A DNA stretch of 64,000 bases from Pseudomonas sp. St316 (lineage in GTDB: Bacteria; Pseudomonadota; Gammaproteobacteria; Pseudomonadales; Pseudomonadaceae): contig NZ_AP021901.1 in NCBI RefSeq assembly GCF_018325905.1, positions 5,394,001 through 5,458,000 on the forward strand, written 5' to 3'. A program made the translations under genes and the position numbers. Below, one piece after another: positions 46,352 through 53,950 of the stretch. The notes under the pieces are model-generated. The model made no database searches. It saw nothing but the letters and a program-made list of their open reading frames with translations, and was not told the DNA's origin. How positions within the stretch are numbered: the first letter of the stretch is position 1; every line of letters starts with the position of its first letter.

Positions 46352-46380
46352 TGCGTGGTCACCTCTTTCCGATCGGTTCC
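46352..46380 (-). promoter_or_regulatory. hrp box (HrpL promoter) of the effector gene
   Basis: On the minus strand GGAACC (46380-46375), a 16-base spacer, then CCACGCA (46358-46352). This is an exact match to the HrpL consensus GGAACC-N15/16-CCACNNA. It is 43 bp upstream of the effector ATG and points the right way. Confidence 0.85.
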
Positions 46381-46485
46381 GCCTCGTCCGATCCGTCGCG
46401 ACAGTCAAGGCACTGAAAGGAACGACGTGGCATAATCGTCCGCTGATTTTCAGGACGATACCGGGAACGTTTTGGGGGAGCATTC

Positions 46486-46848
46486 ATGCCCAAGGAAAAC
46501 AAGCACTTGCAGCTTTTCGGCATCAAAGCCTGTGACACGATGAAAAAAGCGCGTACCTGGCTCGATGAGCACGCGGTGCGCTACGACTTTCACGACTACA
46601 AGACCGCCGGCATCGACCGTGAGCACCTGACCCAATGGTGCAACGAACATGGCTGGCAAGTGGTGTTGAACCGTGCCGGTACGACCTTTCGCAAACTCGA
46701 CGACGAACGCAAAGCCGATCTCGACCAGACGAAAGCCATCGAACTGATGCTCGCGCAACCCTCGATGATCAAGCGCCCGGTGCTCGATCTCGGTGACCGA
46801 ACCCTGATTGGCTTCAAGCCAGATATTTATGCGGCAGAGATCAAGTAA
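46486..46848 (+). CDS. ArsC/Spx-like thioredoxin-fold protein (YffB family)
   Basis: A 120-residue cytosolic protein of the arsenate-reductase-like fold. MPKENKHLQLFGIKACDTMK contains a CxxM/K version of the thioredoxin active site with a single Cys (about 17), followed by YDFHDYKTAGIDRE and the C-terminal substrate-side segment KRPVLDLGDRTLIGF. True arsenate reductase activity is not implied. It lies 32 bp before dapD, its usual Pseudomonas neighbour. RBS GGGGGAG precedes the ATG. Confidence 0.9.
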   Translation: MPKENKHLQLFGIKACDTMKKARTWLDEHAVRYDFHDYKTAGIDREHLTQWCNEHGWQVVLNRAGTTFRKLDDERKADLDQTKAIELMLAQPSMIKRPVLDLGDRTLIGFKPDIYAAEIK

Positions 46849-46880
46849 GCCTGCCCAGTCCATTTTGTAGAGGTAATTTC

Positions 46881-47915
46881 ATGTCCACTACCCTGTTCAG
46901 CCTGGCCTTCGGTGTCGGCACTCAAAACCGTCAAGGTGCCTGGCTGGAAGTGTTCTACGCACAGCCGCTGCTCAACCCGTCGGCCGACATCGTCGCAGCC
47001 ATCGCACCGATCCTCGGCTACAGCGAAGGCAACCAGGCCATCACCTTCACCACCGCCCAGGCCTCGCAACTGGCGGAAGCGCTCAAGGGCGTTGATGCCG
47101 GGCAAGCCGCGCTGCTGACCCGCCTGGCCGAAAGCCACAAGCCGCTGGTCGCCACCCTGCTGGCCGAAGATGCCCAACTGGCTTCCACGCCTGAGGCCTA
47201 CCTCAAGCTGCACCTGCTGTCCCATCGCCTGGTCAAGCCCCATGGCCTGAACCTGGCCGGCATCTTCCCACTGCTGCCGAACGTGGCCTGGACCAGCCTG
47301 GGCGCGATCGACTTGAGCGAACTGGCCGAACACCAGCTCGAAGCCCGCCTGCGTGGCGAGTTGCTGGAAGTGTTCTCGGTGGACAAGTTCCCGAAAATGA
47401 CCGACTACGTGGTCCCGGCCGGCGTGCGTATCGCCGATGCCGCGCGGGTCCGCCTGGGCGCCTATGTGGGCGAAGGCACCACCGTGATGCACGAAGGCTT
47501 CGTCAACTTCAACGCCGGCACCGAAGGCCCGGGCATGATCGAAGGCCGTGTTTCGGCGGGCGTATTCGTCGGCAAGGGCTCGGACCTGGGCGGCGGTTGC
47601 TCGACCATGGGCACCCTGTCGGGCGGCGGCAATATCGTGATCAAGGTCGGCGAAGGCTGCCTGATCGGCGCCAACGCCGGCATCGGTATCCCGCTGGGCG
47701 ACCGCAACACCGTGGAGTCGGGCCTGTACGTGACGGCCGGCACCAAAGTGAAGCTGCTGGACGAAAACAACCAACTGGTCAAAGTGGTCAAGGCCCGCGA
47801 CCTGGCCGGCCAGCCTGACCTGTTGTTCCGCCGCAACTCCGAAACCGGCGCGGTGGAGTGCAAGACGCACAAATCAGCCATCGAGCTGAACGAAGCACTG
47901 CACGCCCACAATTAA
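46881..47915 (+). CDS. dapD: 2,3,4,5-tetrahydropyridine-2,6-dicarboxylate N-succinyltransferase
   Basis: Acylates tetrahydrodipicolinate with succinyl-CoA in lysine and diaminopimelate synthesis, the step before DapC. The 344-residue protein has an N-terminal helical domain (MSTTLFSLAFGVGTQNRQG) and a C-terminal left-handed beta-helix with GVRIADAARVRLGAYVGEGT, NFNAGTEGPGMIEG and GGGCSTMGTLSGGGNI. The length is that of the long Pseudomonas form. Confidence 0.96.
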   Translation: MSTTLFSLAFGVGTQNRQGAWLEVFYAQPLLNPSADIVAAIAPILGYSEGNQAITFTTAQASQLAEALKGVDAGQAALLTRLAESHKPLVATLLAEDAQLASTPEAYLKLHLLSHRLVKPHGLNLAGIFPLLPNVAWTSLGAIDLSELAEHQLEARLRGELLEVFSVDKFPKMTDYVVPAGVRIADAARVRLGAYVGEGTTVMHEGFVNFNAGTEGPGMIEGRVSAGVFVGKGSDLGGGCSTMGTLSGGGNIVIKVGEGCLIGANAGIGIPLGDRNTVESGLYVTAGTKVKLLDENNQLVKVVKARDLAGQPDLLFRRNSETGAVECKTHKSAIELNEALHAHN

Positions 47916-47934
47916 GCCGCTTCACATCCTCACC

Positions 47935-48042
47935 TGTGGGAGCGAGCTTTTTTTGTGGGAGCAAAGCTTGCTCGCGATGGCAGCGACACGGTTTACGGTG
48001 AGACCGCGTCATCGTTCATCGCGAGCAAGCTTTGCTCCCACA
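47935..48042. repeat. Composite REP pair, between dapD and csdA
   Basis: The left side has TGTGGGAGCGAGCTTT (47935-47950) run straight into a second TGTGGGAGCAAAGCTTGCTCGCG, so one REP seems inserted in or fused to another. The right inverted copy (GCGAGCAAGCTTTGCTCCCAC) ends at 48042 beside a run of A's. Confidence 0.85.
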
Positions 48043-48095
48043 AAAAAAAGCCCGCCCTCACAGGGACCGGCGTACCTTCAGCAGGGCCCGAAAGC

Positions 48096-49301
48096 ATGTT
48101 GATCCAATCCCCCTGGCGGGCCGATTTCCCGGCTATCGCCGCCCTGCAACGGCAAGGCCAGACCTACCTGGACAGCGCCGCCACCACGCAAAAACCCCAA
48201 GCACTGCTCAATGCCCTGACGCATTACTACGCCAACGGCGCGGCCAACGTGCACCGGGCGCAACATTTGCCGGGCGCCCATGCCACCCAGGCGTTCGAGG
48301 ACAGCCGCCTCAAGGTCTCGCAATGGCTCAATGCCGGAAACTGCGGGCAAGTGGTCTTCACCCACGGCGCCACTTCGGCGCTGAACTTACTGGCCTATGG
48401 GCTGGAACATCTATTCAACCCGGGCGACGAGATCGTCATCAGCGCCCTGGAACACCACGCCAACCTGCTGCCGTGGCAACAACTGGCCGAGCGCCGTTCG
48501 TTGACACTGGTGGTGTTGCCACTGGATGCCGACGGGGTGATCGACCCTGGCGCCGCCGCCGAACTGATCGGCCCGCGTACGCGGTTGCTGGCGGTGAGCC
48601 AGTTATCCAATGTGCTGGGAGCCTGGCAACCGGTGCCAGCGCTGCTGGCGCTGGCCAAGGCCCGGGGCGCGCTGACGGTGATCGACGGCGCCCAAGGCGT
48701 GGTTCATGGCCGCCACGACGTGGAGGCGCTGGGCTGCGACTTCTACGTGTTTTCCAGCCACAAACTCTACGGCCCCGATGGGCTGGGCGTGCTGTTTGGC
48801 CGTACCGAAGCCCTTGGCAACCTGCGTCATTGGCAGTTCGGCGGCGAAATGGTGCAACAGGCCGATTACCACAGCGCCAGCTTCCGCCCCGCGCCGCTGG
48901 GTTTCGAAGCGGGCACGCCGCCGATTGCCAGCGTGATCGGCCTGGGGGCGACCCTGGATTACCTGTCCGACCTCGACCCGCAGGCGGTCATCGAACATGA
49001 GGCAGCGCTGCATGACTACCTGCTCCATGGCCTGTTGGCCCGCAACGGCGTTCACCTGGTGGGCACCCCGCGCCTGGCCCTGGTCAGCTTCGTGGTCGAC
49101 GGCATCCACAACGCCGACCTGGCGCACCTGCTGACCGAGCAAGGCATCGCCGTGCGCGCCGGGCATCACTGCGCCATGCCGTTGTTCAAGCATTTGAAGC
49201 TGTCCGGGGCGATCAGGGTGTCGCTGGCGCTGTACAACGACTCTGCCGATCTCGAACGTTTCTTCGAGGCCCTGGACCAGGCCCTGGAGATGTTGCGATG
49301 A
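48096..49301 (+). CDS. csdA: Cysteine desulfurase, CsdA type
   Basis: PLP enzyme that takes sulfur from cysteine for delivery to an acceptor. From the ATG at 48096 it has 401 residues: YLDSAATTQKPQALL near the start, THGATSALNLLAYG, HHANLLPWQ, the PLP-lysine motif FSSHKLYGPDGLGVLFG, and the sulfur-carrying Cys in VRAGHHCAMP near residue 350. csdE follows in overlap and tcdA is close, the CsdA-CsdE-TcdA set. A longer reading from 47955 crosses the REP pair and is rejected. Confidence 0.94.
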   Translation: MLIQSPWRADFPAIAALQRQGQTYLDSAATTQKPQALLNALTHYYANGAANVHRAQHLPGAHATQAFEDSRLKVSQWLNAGNCGQVVFTHGATSALNLLAYGLEHLFNPGDEIVISALEHHANLLPWQQLAERRSLTLVVLPLDADGVIDPGAAAELIGPRTRLLAVSQLSNVLGAWQPVPALLALAKARGALTVIDGAQGVVHGRHDVEALGCDFYVFSSHKLYGPDGLGVLFGRTEALGNLRHWQFGGEMVQQADYHSASFRPAPLGFEAGTPPIASVIGLGATLDYLSDLDPQAVIEHEAALHDYLLHGLLARNGVHLVGTPRLALVSFVVDGIHNADLAHLLTEQGIAVRAGHHCAMPLFKHLKLSGAIRVSLALYNDSADLERFFEALDQALEMLR

Positions 49302-49702
49302 ACCTGCCCGCCGATGCCGCCCTGGCGCTGCAAACCTTCCAGGACGCCGCCGGCTGGGAACAACGTGCGCGATTGCTGATGCAATGGGGCGAACGCCTGC
49401 CGCCGCTGAGCGATGCGGACAAGTGCGACGCCAACCTGGTCCATGGTTGCGAGAGCCAGGTGTGGCTGGTGGGCCGCTTGCACGATGGGCACTGGCAGTT
49501 TTCCGCGAGCAGCGATGCGCGGCTGATTCGCGGCCTGGTGGCGCTTTTGCTGGCGCGGGTCAACGGTTTGTCCACTGAAGAGTTGCAGCAGGTGGATTTG
49601 CCGGGTTGGTTCAATCAGTTGGGATTGTCGCGGCAGCTATCGCCGTCGCGCAGCAATGGGTTGAATGCGGTGTTGAAGCGGATGTTTGAGTTGGCTCAAT
49701 AA
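49298..49702 (+). CDS. csdE: SufE-family cysteine desulfuration protein CsdE
   Basis: A 134-residue sulfur acceptor that binds CsdA and takes persulfide on a conserved Cys (Cys51 in LVHGCESQVWL). The ATG overlaps the csdA TGA by 4 bases. Length and order support CsdE rather than SufE of a suf operon; no other suf genes are present. Confidence 0.93.
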   Translation: MNLPADAALALQTFQDAAGWEQRARLLMQWGERLPPLSDADKCDANLVHGCESQVWLVGRLHDGHWQFSASSDARLIRGLVALLLARVNGLSTEELQQVDLPGWFNQLGLSRQLSPSRSNGLNAVLKRMFELAQ

Positions 49703-49706
49703 CCGC

Positions 49707-49798
49707 CATCGCGAGCAAGCTCGCTCCTACATTGGATCGGGTTGAATGCGATGTTGAATACACCCAAATCCACTGTGGGAGCGAGCTTGCTCGCGATG
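49707..49798. repeat. REP pair, inward-facing, csdE / tcdA
   Basis: GCGAGCAAGCTCGCTCCTACA (49711-49731, CCTACA in place of CCCACA) and an inverted copy ending at 49798 (TGTGGGAGCG at 49774). It lies between convergent genes. Confidence 0.85.
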
Positions 49799-49816
49799 AG
49801 GCCTTCAACCACGCCC

Positions 49817-50629
49817 TCAAACCTGAGGCTTGGCCCTGTCAGACGGCCGCCGCACTCCCGCCACAATCTTATCCACAGCCTTGGTCGCCGCGACCATGCC
49901 GAAGGTCGCCGTCACCATCATCACCGCGCCAAACCCACCGGCGCAGTCGAGCTTGACGCCGTCGCCGACAAAACTCTTCTGCAAGCAAATGCTGCCGTCC
50001 GGTTTCGGGTAGCGCAGTTGTTCGGTGGAGAACACGCAAGGCACGCTGTAGTGACGAGTCACGGTGCGGGAAAAGCCGTAGTCGCGACGCAAGGTGGAAC
50101 GTACCTTGGAGGCCAACGGATCGTTGAACGTACGGTTCAAGTCGCAGACCTGGATCAGCGTTGGGTCGATCTGCCCGCCCGCCCCGCCCGTGGTGATGAT
50201 CTGGATCTTGCGGCGCTTGCACCAGGCGATCAGTGCAGCCTTGGCGTTGACGCTGTCGATGCAGTCGATCACGCAGTCGATGTTCGGCGTGATGTATTGA
50301 GCCATGGTGTCACGGGTGACGAAGTCGGCCACCGCATGCACCGTGCAGTCGGGGTTGATCCCGCGCAGCCGCTCGGCCATCACTTCGACCTTGGGTTTGC
50401 CGACGGTGCTGTCCAGGGCGTGCAACTGACGGTTGGCGTTGCTCACGCAGACATCGTCCAGATCAAACAGCGAAATCTCGCCCACGCCGCAACGGGCAAT
50501 GGCTTCCGCCGCCCAGGAACCGACACCGCCAACACCGACAATCGCCACATGGGCCGCCCGCAGGTGCTCCAGACCTTCGACGCCATACAAACGGGCGATA
50601 CCGGCAAACCGTGGATCTTCTGTACTCAT
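49817..50629 (-). CDS. tcdA: tRNA threonylcarbamoyladenosine dehydratase
   Basis: An E1-like enzyme that cyclises t6A37 to ct6A in tRNAs, drawing sulfur from CsdA-CsdE in E. coli. The 270-residue protein has the ATP-binding VAIVGVGGVGSWAAEAIARC, then LFDLDDVCVSNANRQLHA, the conserved DCIDSVNAKAAL and the ITTGGAGGQIDP loop. Two in-frame ATGs exist (50635 and 50629); the second has a better-spaced GGGG and matches the family start MSTEDPRF. Convergent with csdE. Confidence 0.94.
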   Translation of the reverse strand: MSTEDPRFAGIARLYGVEGLEHLRAAHVAIVGVGGVGSWAAEAIARCGVGEISLFDLDDVCVSNANRQLHALDSTVGKPKVEVMAERLRGINPDCTVHAVADFVTRDTMAQYITPNIDCVIDCIDSVNAKAALIAWCKRRKIQIITTGGAGGQIDPTLIQVCDLNRTFNDPLASKVRSTLRRDYGFSRTVTRHYSVPCVFSTEQLRYPKPDGSICLQKSFVGDGVKLDCAGGFGAVMMVTATFGMVAATKAVDKIVAGVRRPSDRAKPQV

Positions 50630-50705
50630 GACCATTACCCCAAAAACCGGCGCGCATTATAGGGCACCCAACGACCCGTCGCGATGTAGGCCTGTCGAAA
50701 ACCTT

Positions 50706-50794
50706 TGTGGGAGCGAGCTTGCTCGCGATAGCGGCGTGTCAGTCGGTCTTGATCTTGCTGATCCACCGCTATCGCGAGCAAGCTCGCTCCCACA
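50706..50794. repeat. REP pair (REPIN-like), tcdA / dapE
   Basis: TGTGGGAGCGAGCTTGCTCG at 50706 and its inverted copy ending at 50794, in the divergent gap between tcdA and dapE. Confidence 0.9.
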
Positions 50795-50889
50795 GGGTTT
50801 TGTGTTTTGCTATAAGATAACCGCCATTTTGCGCGAGCCTGCCCGCGCCTGCATAAGCCTTGCGTTCACTCTATATTCCCGGAGCTTCC

Positions 50890-52041
50890 ATGACGGCCCA
50901 CGCCGACCTCTCGCCGACCCTGCAACTCGCCTGCGACCTGATCCGCCGTCCGTCCGTGACGCCAGTGGATGCCGATTGCCAGAAACTGATGATGCAGCGC
51001 CTGGGCAACGCGGGCTTTACGCTCGAGCCGATGCGCATCGAGGATGTGGATAACTTCTGGGCCAGCCATGGCAAGCATGACGGTCCGGTGTTGTGCTTCG
51101 CCGGGCACACCGACGTGGTGCCGACCGGTCCGGTGCAGGCCTGGCAGCTCGACCCGTTCGATGCGGTCATCGACGAACAGGGCATGCTCTGCGGCCGTGG
51201 CGCGGCCGACATGAAGGGCAGCCTGGCGGCGATGGTGGTGGCGGCCGAACGGTTCGTCGCCGACTACCCGGACCACAAGGGCTCGCTGACCTTCCTGATC
51301 ACCAGCGACGAAGAAGGCCCGGCCCACCACGGCACCAAAGCCGTGATCGAGCGCCTCAAGGCCCGCCAGGAACGATTGGACTGGTGCATCGTCGGCGAAC
51401 CGTCGAGCACCACGTTGGTGGGTGATGTGGTCAAGAATGGCCGGCGCGGTTCCCTCGGCGCGAAGTTGACCGTGCGCGGCAAACAAGGTCACGTGGCTTA
51501 TCCACACCTGGCGAAGAACCCGATCCACCTGGCCGCACCCGCCTTGGCAGAACTGGCTGCCGAGCATTGGGACCACGGCAACGACTTCTTCCCACCGACC
51601 AGTTTCCAGATCTCCAACCTCAATTCCGGCACCGGCGCGACCAACGTGATCCCCGGCGACCTGGTGGCAGTGTTCAACTTCCGCTTTTCCACCGAATCCA
51701 CCGTCGAGGGCCTGCAACAGCGCGTCGCCGATATCCTCGACAAGCATCAACTGGACTGGCACATCGATTGGGCACTGTCCGGCCTGCCGTTCCTCACCGA
51801 ACCAGGTGCGCTGCTCGACGCCGTATCGTCGAGTATCAAGGACGTCACCGGGCGCGAGACCCAGGCGTCCACCAGCGGTGGCACGTCCGATGGTCGCTTC
51901 ATCGCCACCATGGGCACGCAAGTGGTGGAACTGGGGCCGGTCAACGCGACCATCCACCAGGTCAACGAACGCGTGCTGGCCGCCGATCTCGATGTGCTGA
52001 CCGAGATCTACTACAAGACGCTGATCAAGTTGCTCGCCTGA
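50890..52041 (+). CDS. dapE: Succinyl-diaminopimelate desuccinylase
   Basis: Zinc amidohydrolase that releases LL-diaminopimelate, acting after DapC. From the ATG at 50890 it has 383 residues. It shows the M20 metal ligands [27 protein letters not shown] and [12 protein letters not shown], the lid domain, and a final [11 protein letters not shown] with the C-terminal metal region. A ten-codon upstream extension is possible. The stop shares bases with the next ATG (TGATG). Confidence 0.96.
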   Translation: MTAHADLSPTLQLACDLIRRPSVTPVDADCQKLMMQRLGNAGFTLEPMRIEDVDNFWASHGKHDGPVLCFAGHTDVVPTGPVQAWQLDPFDAVIDEQGMLCGRGAADMKGSLAAMVVAAERFVADYPDHKGSLTFLITSDEEGPAHHGTKAVIERLKARQERLDWCIVGEPSSTTLVGDVVKNGRRGSLGAKLTVRGKQGHVAYPHLAKNPIHLAAPALAELAAEHWDHGNDFFPPTSFQISNLNSGTGATNVIPGDLVAVFNFRFSTESTVEGLQQRVADILDKHQLDWHIDWALSGLPFLTEPGALLDAVSSSIKDVTGRETQASTSGGTSDGRFIATMGTQVVELGPVNATIHQVNERVLAADLDVLTEIYYKTLIKLLA

Positions 52042-52850
52042 TGCTCGCCTGCCCGATCTGCAGTGAACCGCTGAACGCGGTGGACAACGGTGTAGTGTGC
52101 CCAGCCGGCCACCGCTTCGACCGCGCGCGGCAGGGTTACCTGAACCTGCTGCCAGTGCAGCACAAGAACAGCCGCGACCCCGGCGACAACCAGGCGATGG
52201 TCGAAGCCCGGCGCGACTTCCTCAACGCCGGGCATTACGCCCCGGTCGCCCGGCGCCTGGCGCAACTGGCCGCCGAACGCGCGCCCGGGCGTTGGCTGGA
52301 CATCGGCTGTGGCGAAGGCTACTACACCGCGCAGATCGCCGAGGCGCTGCCCGATGCCGATGGCTATGCCCTGGACATTTCCCGCGAGGCGGTCAAGCGC
52401 GCCTGCAAACGCAACCCGCAACTGACCTGGTTGATCGCCAGTATGGCCCGGGTGCCGCTGGCGGACGGCTGCTGCCAGTTCCTGGCCAGCGTGTTCAGCC
52501 CGCTGGACTGGCAGGAGGCCAGACGGTTGCTCAGCCCCGGCGGCGGCCTGATGAAAGTCGGCCCCACCGCCGGCCACCTGATGGAATTGCGCGAGCGCCT
52601 GTACGACGAAGTGCGCGAATACACCGACGACAAGCACCTGGCCCTGGTGCCGTCGGGCATGGTGCTGGATCACAGCGAAACCCTCGAATTCAAGCTGACG
52701 CTCGAAAACGGCCAGGACCGCGCCAACCTGCTGGCCATGACACCCCACGGCTGGCGCGCCAGTGCCGAACGCCGTGCCAGCGTGATCGAGCAGGCCGAGC
52801 CGTTCCAGGTCACGGTGTCGATGCGCTACGATTATTTCGTTCTTCAATAA
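52041..52850 (+). CDS. rlmA: 23S rRNA (guanine(745)-N(1))-methyltransferase
   Basis: A 269-residue SAM-dependent enzyme that methylates G745 of 23S rRNA. It has the N-terminal zinc site Cys4, Cys7, Cys20 and His24 (CPIC ... CPAGH), the SAM motif WLDIGCGEGYYTAQIAEAL near residue 92, and ASVFSPLDWQEARRLL. The start overlaps the dapE stop by one base, so it is translationally coupled. Family length is normal; function beyond the family is not tested by context. Confidence 0.9.
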   Translation: MLACPICSEPLNAVDNGVVCPAGHRFDRARQGYLNLLPVQHKNSRDPGDNQAMVEARRDFLNAGHYAPVARRLAQLAAERAPGRWLDIGCGEGYYTAQIAEALPDADGYALDISREAVKRACKRNPQLTWLIASMARVPLADGCCQFLASVFSPLDWQEARRLLSPGGGLMKVGPTAGHLMELRERLYDEVREYTDDKHLALVPSGMVLDHSETLEFKLTLENGQDRANLLAMTPHGWRASAERRASVIEQAEPFQVTVSMRYDYFVLQ

Positions 52851-52933
52851 CCTTTTGATTCCGGGCCCCGGGCAACCGTTCGGGGCCAGTTAAATCCGCG
52901 AATGGATTTTTCAAGACCGCAGCGAGGACATCC

Positions 52934-53311
52934 ATGCGCCAACCCGATATCGAGATTTACCTCAAAGACGCCGACGTCGACCACAAGGCCATCGCCACCT
53001 GGCTCGGCCAGGCCCTGGGGCCGTGCAGCGACTGGGTCCAGAGAGGCCAGACCTACAAGTGCAAGGCTGGCAATATCCCAGTGACCTGGCTGCCCAAGGC
53101 CGTGGGCAAATGGAACAGCCTGTACCTGGAAAGTGACCAGACCCCGTGGGAAGACGACATCGCCTGCGCCCGCGCCGCCTTCGCCGCACTGAACGTCGAA
53201 GTGCGCTGCGCGCCTGGGTCATGGGTCGAGGAAGAAGGCGAGGAATCGGCCGATCGCTGGATTCGCATCAGCGCCGATGGGGAAGAAGAGATTACCTGGA
53301 AGACGGCGTAA
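52934..53311 (+). CDS. Conserved hypothetical protein (125 aa)
   Basis: A soluble acidic 125-residue protein with no signal peptide or membrane helix. Sequence landmarks are IEIYLKDADVDHKAIATWLG and a C-terminal acidic stretch around EEEGEESADRW. It has the base composition of the core genome and a start with AGCGAGGAC just upstream, so it looks real and resident. I do not recognise a family or function. Confidence 0.75.
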   Translation: MRQPDIEIYLKDADVDHKAIATWLGQALGPCSDWVQRGQTYKCKAGNIPVTWLPKAVGKWNSLYLESDQTPWEDDIACARAAFAALNVEVRCAPGSWVEEEGEESADRWIRISADGEEEITWKTA

Positions 53312-53373
53312 CAGTCTGGACGCATGGCGCAATTGCCATGTTCATGACAGATCCAAGGTGAAAGAAGATCCCA

Positions 53374-53463
53374 TGTGGGAGCGAGCTTGCTCGCGATAGC
53401 GGTGTGACAGCCAATGAAGATGTTGCCTGATACACCTCTATCGCGAGCAAGCTCGCTCCCACA
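53374..53463. repeat. REP pair (REPIN-like), before the cold-shock gene
   Basis: TGTGGGAGCGAGCTTGCTCG at 53374 and its inverted copy ending at 53463, between convergent genes. Confidence 0.9.
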
Positions 53464-53492
53464 ATGGGTTTTGTATCGCCAGTGAATGCGGG

Positions 53493-53702
53493 TTACAACC
53501 CCACCACATCCTCAGCCTGCAAGCCCTTCTGCCCTTCCACGACCGCGTACTCGACCTGCTGGCCTTCGGTCAGTGAACGGTGGCCCTCACCGCGGATCGC
53601 GCGGTAATGCACGAACACATCCGCCCCACCTTCGCGCTGGATGAAACCGTAGCCCTTGGCATCGTTGAACCACTTCACGTTGCCGGTTTCCCTTGCTGCC
53701 AT
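53493..53702 (-). CDS. Cold-shock-domain protein (CspA/CspD family)
   Basis: A 69-residue single-domain OB-fold RNA/DNA-binding protein. It shows the RNP1-like motif [17 protein letters not shown] and RNP2-like DVFVHYRAI. It is close in style to the Pseudomonas CapB/CspD group. The start at 53702 ([10 protein letters not shown]) matches relatives; three codons upstream are the alternative. The 248-bp gap on its 5' side must hold its promoter and long leader, and the plsB promoter on the other strand. Confidence 0.92.
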   Translation of the reverse strand: MAARETGNVKWFNDAKGYGFIQREGGADVFVHYRAIRGEGHRSLTEGQQVEYAVVEGQKGLQAEDVVGL

Positions 53703-53950
53703 GATACTCACTCCCCTTTCTTATTTTTAGGTCGGCTTTTCCCGCCCGACTGCAGAAGGCAAAGCCGTACGAACGTTAGCTGCCGTCCAGCCGTCCATAA
53801 GGGGCCGTGGCAGTCACCGGCCGAGTATATGACACAGGTAAAAACTCTCAACTGACTTTACTTCGGCGCTTTTTTGCCGATTTTCGATGAATCCGGCACA
53901 CTAGCGAGCCCGAGCAGCCGCTCGGTTTTATCCACTCATGCAGAAGCCGT

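Noticed and set aside
46310..46483. 58-codon N-terminal extension of the effector gene
   Set aside because: It would place the hrp box inside the coding region and give an N-terminus unlike a secretion signal; the ATG at 46309 fits both.
47935..50794. Regularly spaced repeats resembling a CRISPR array
   Set aside because: They are inverted REP pairs in separate intergenic gaps, not direct repeats with unique spacers; no cas genes.
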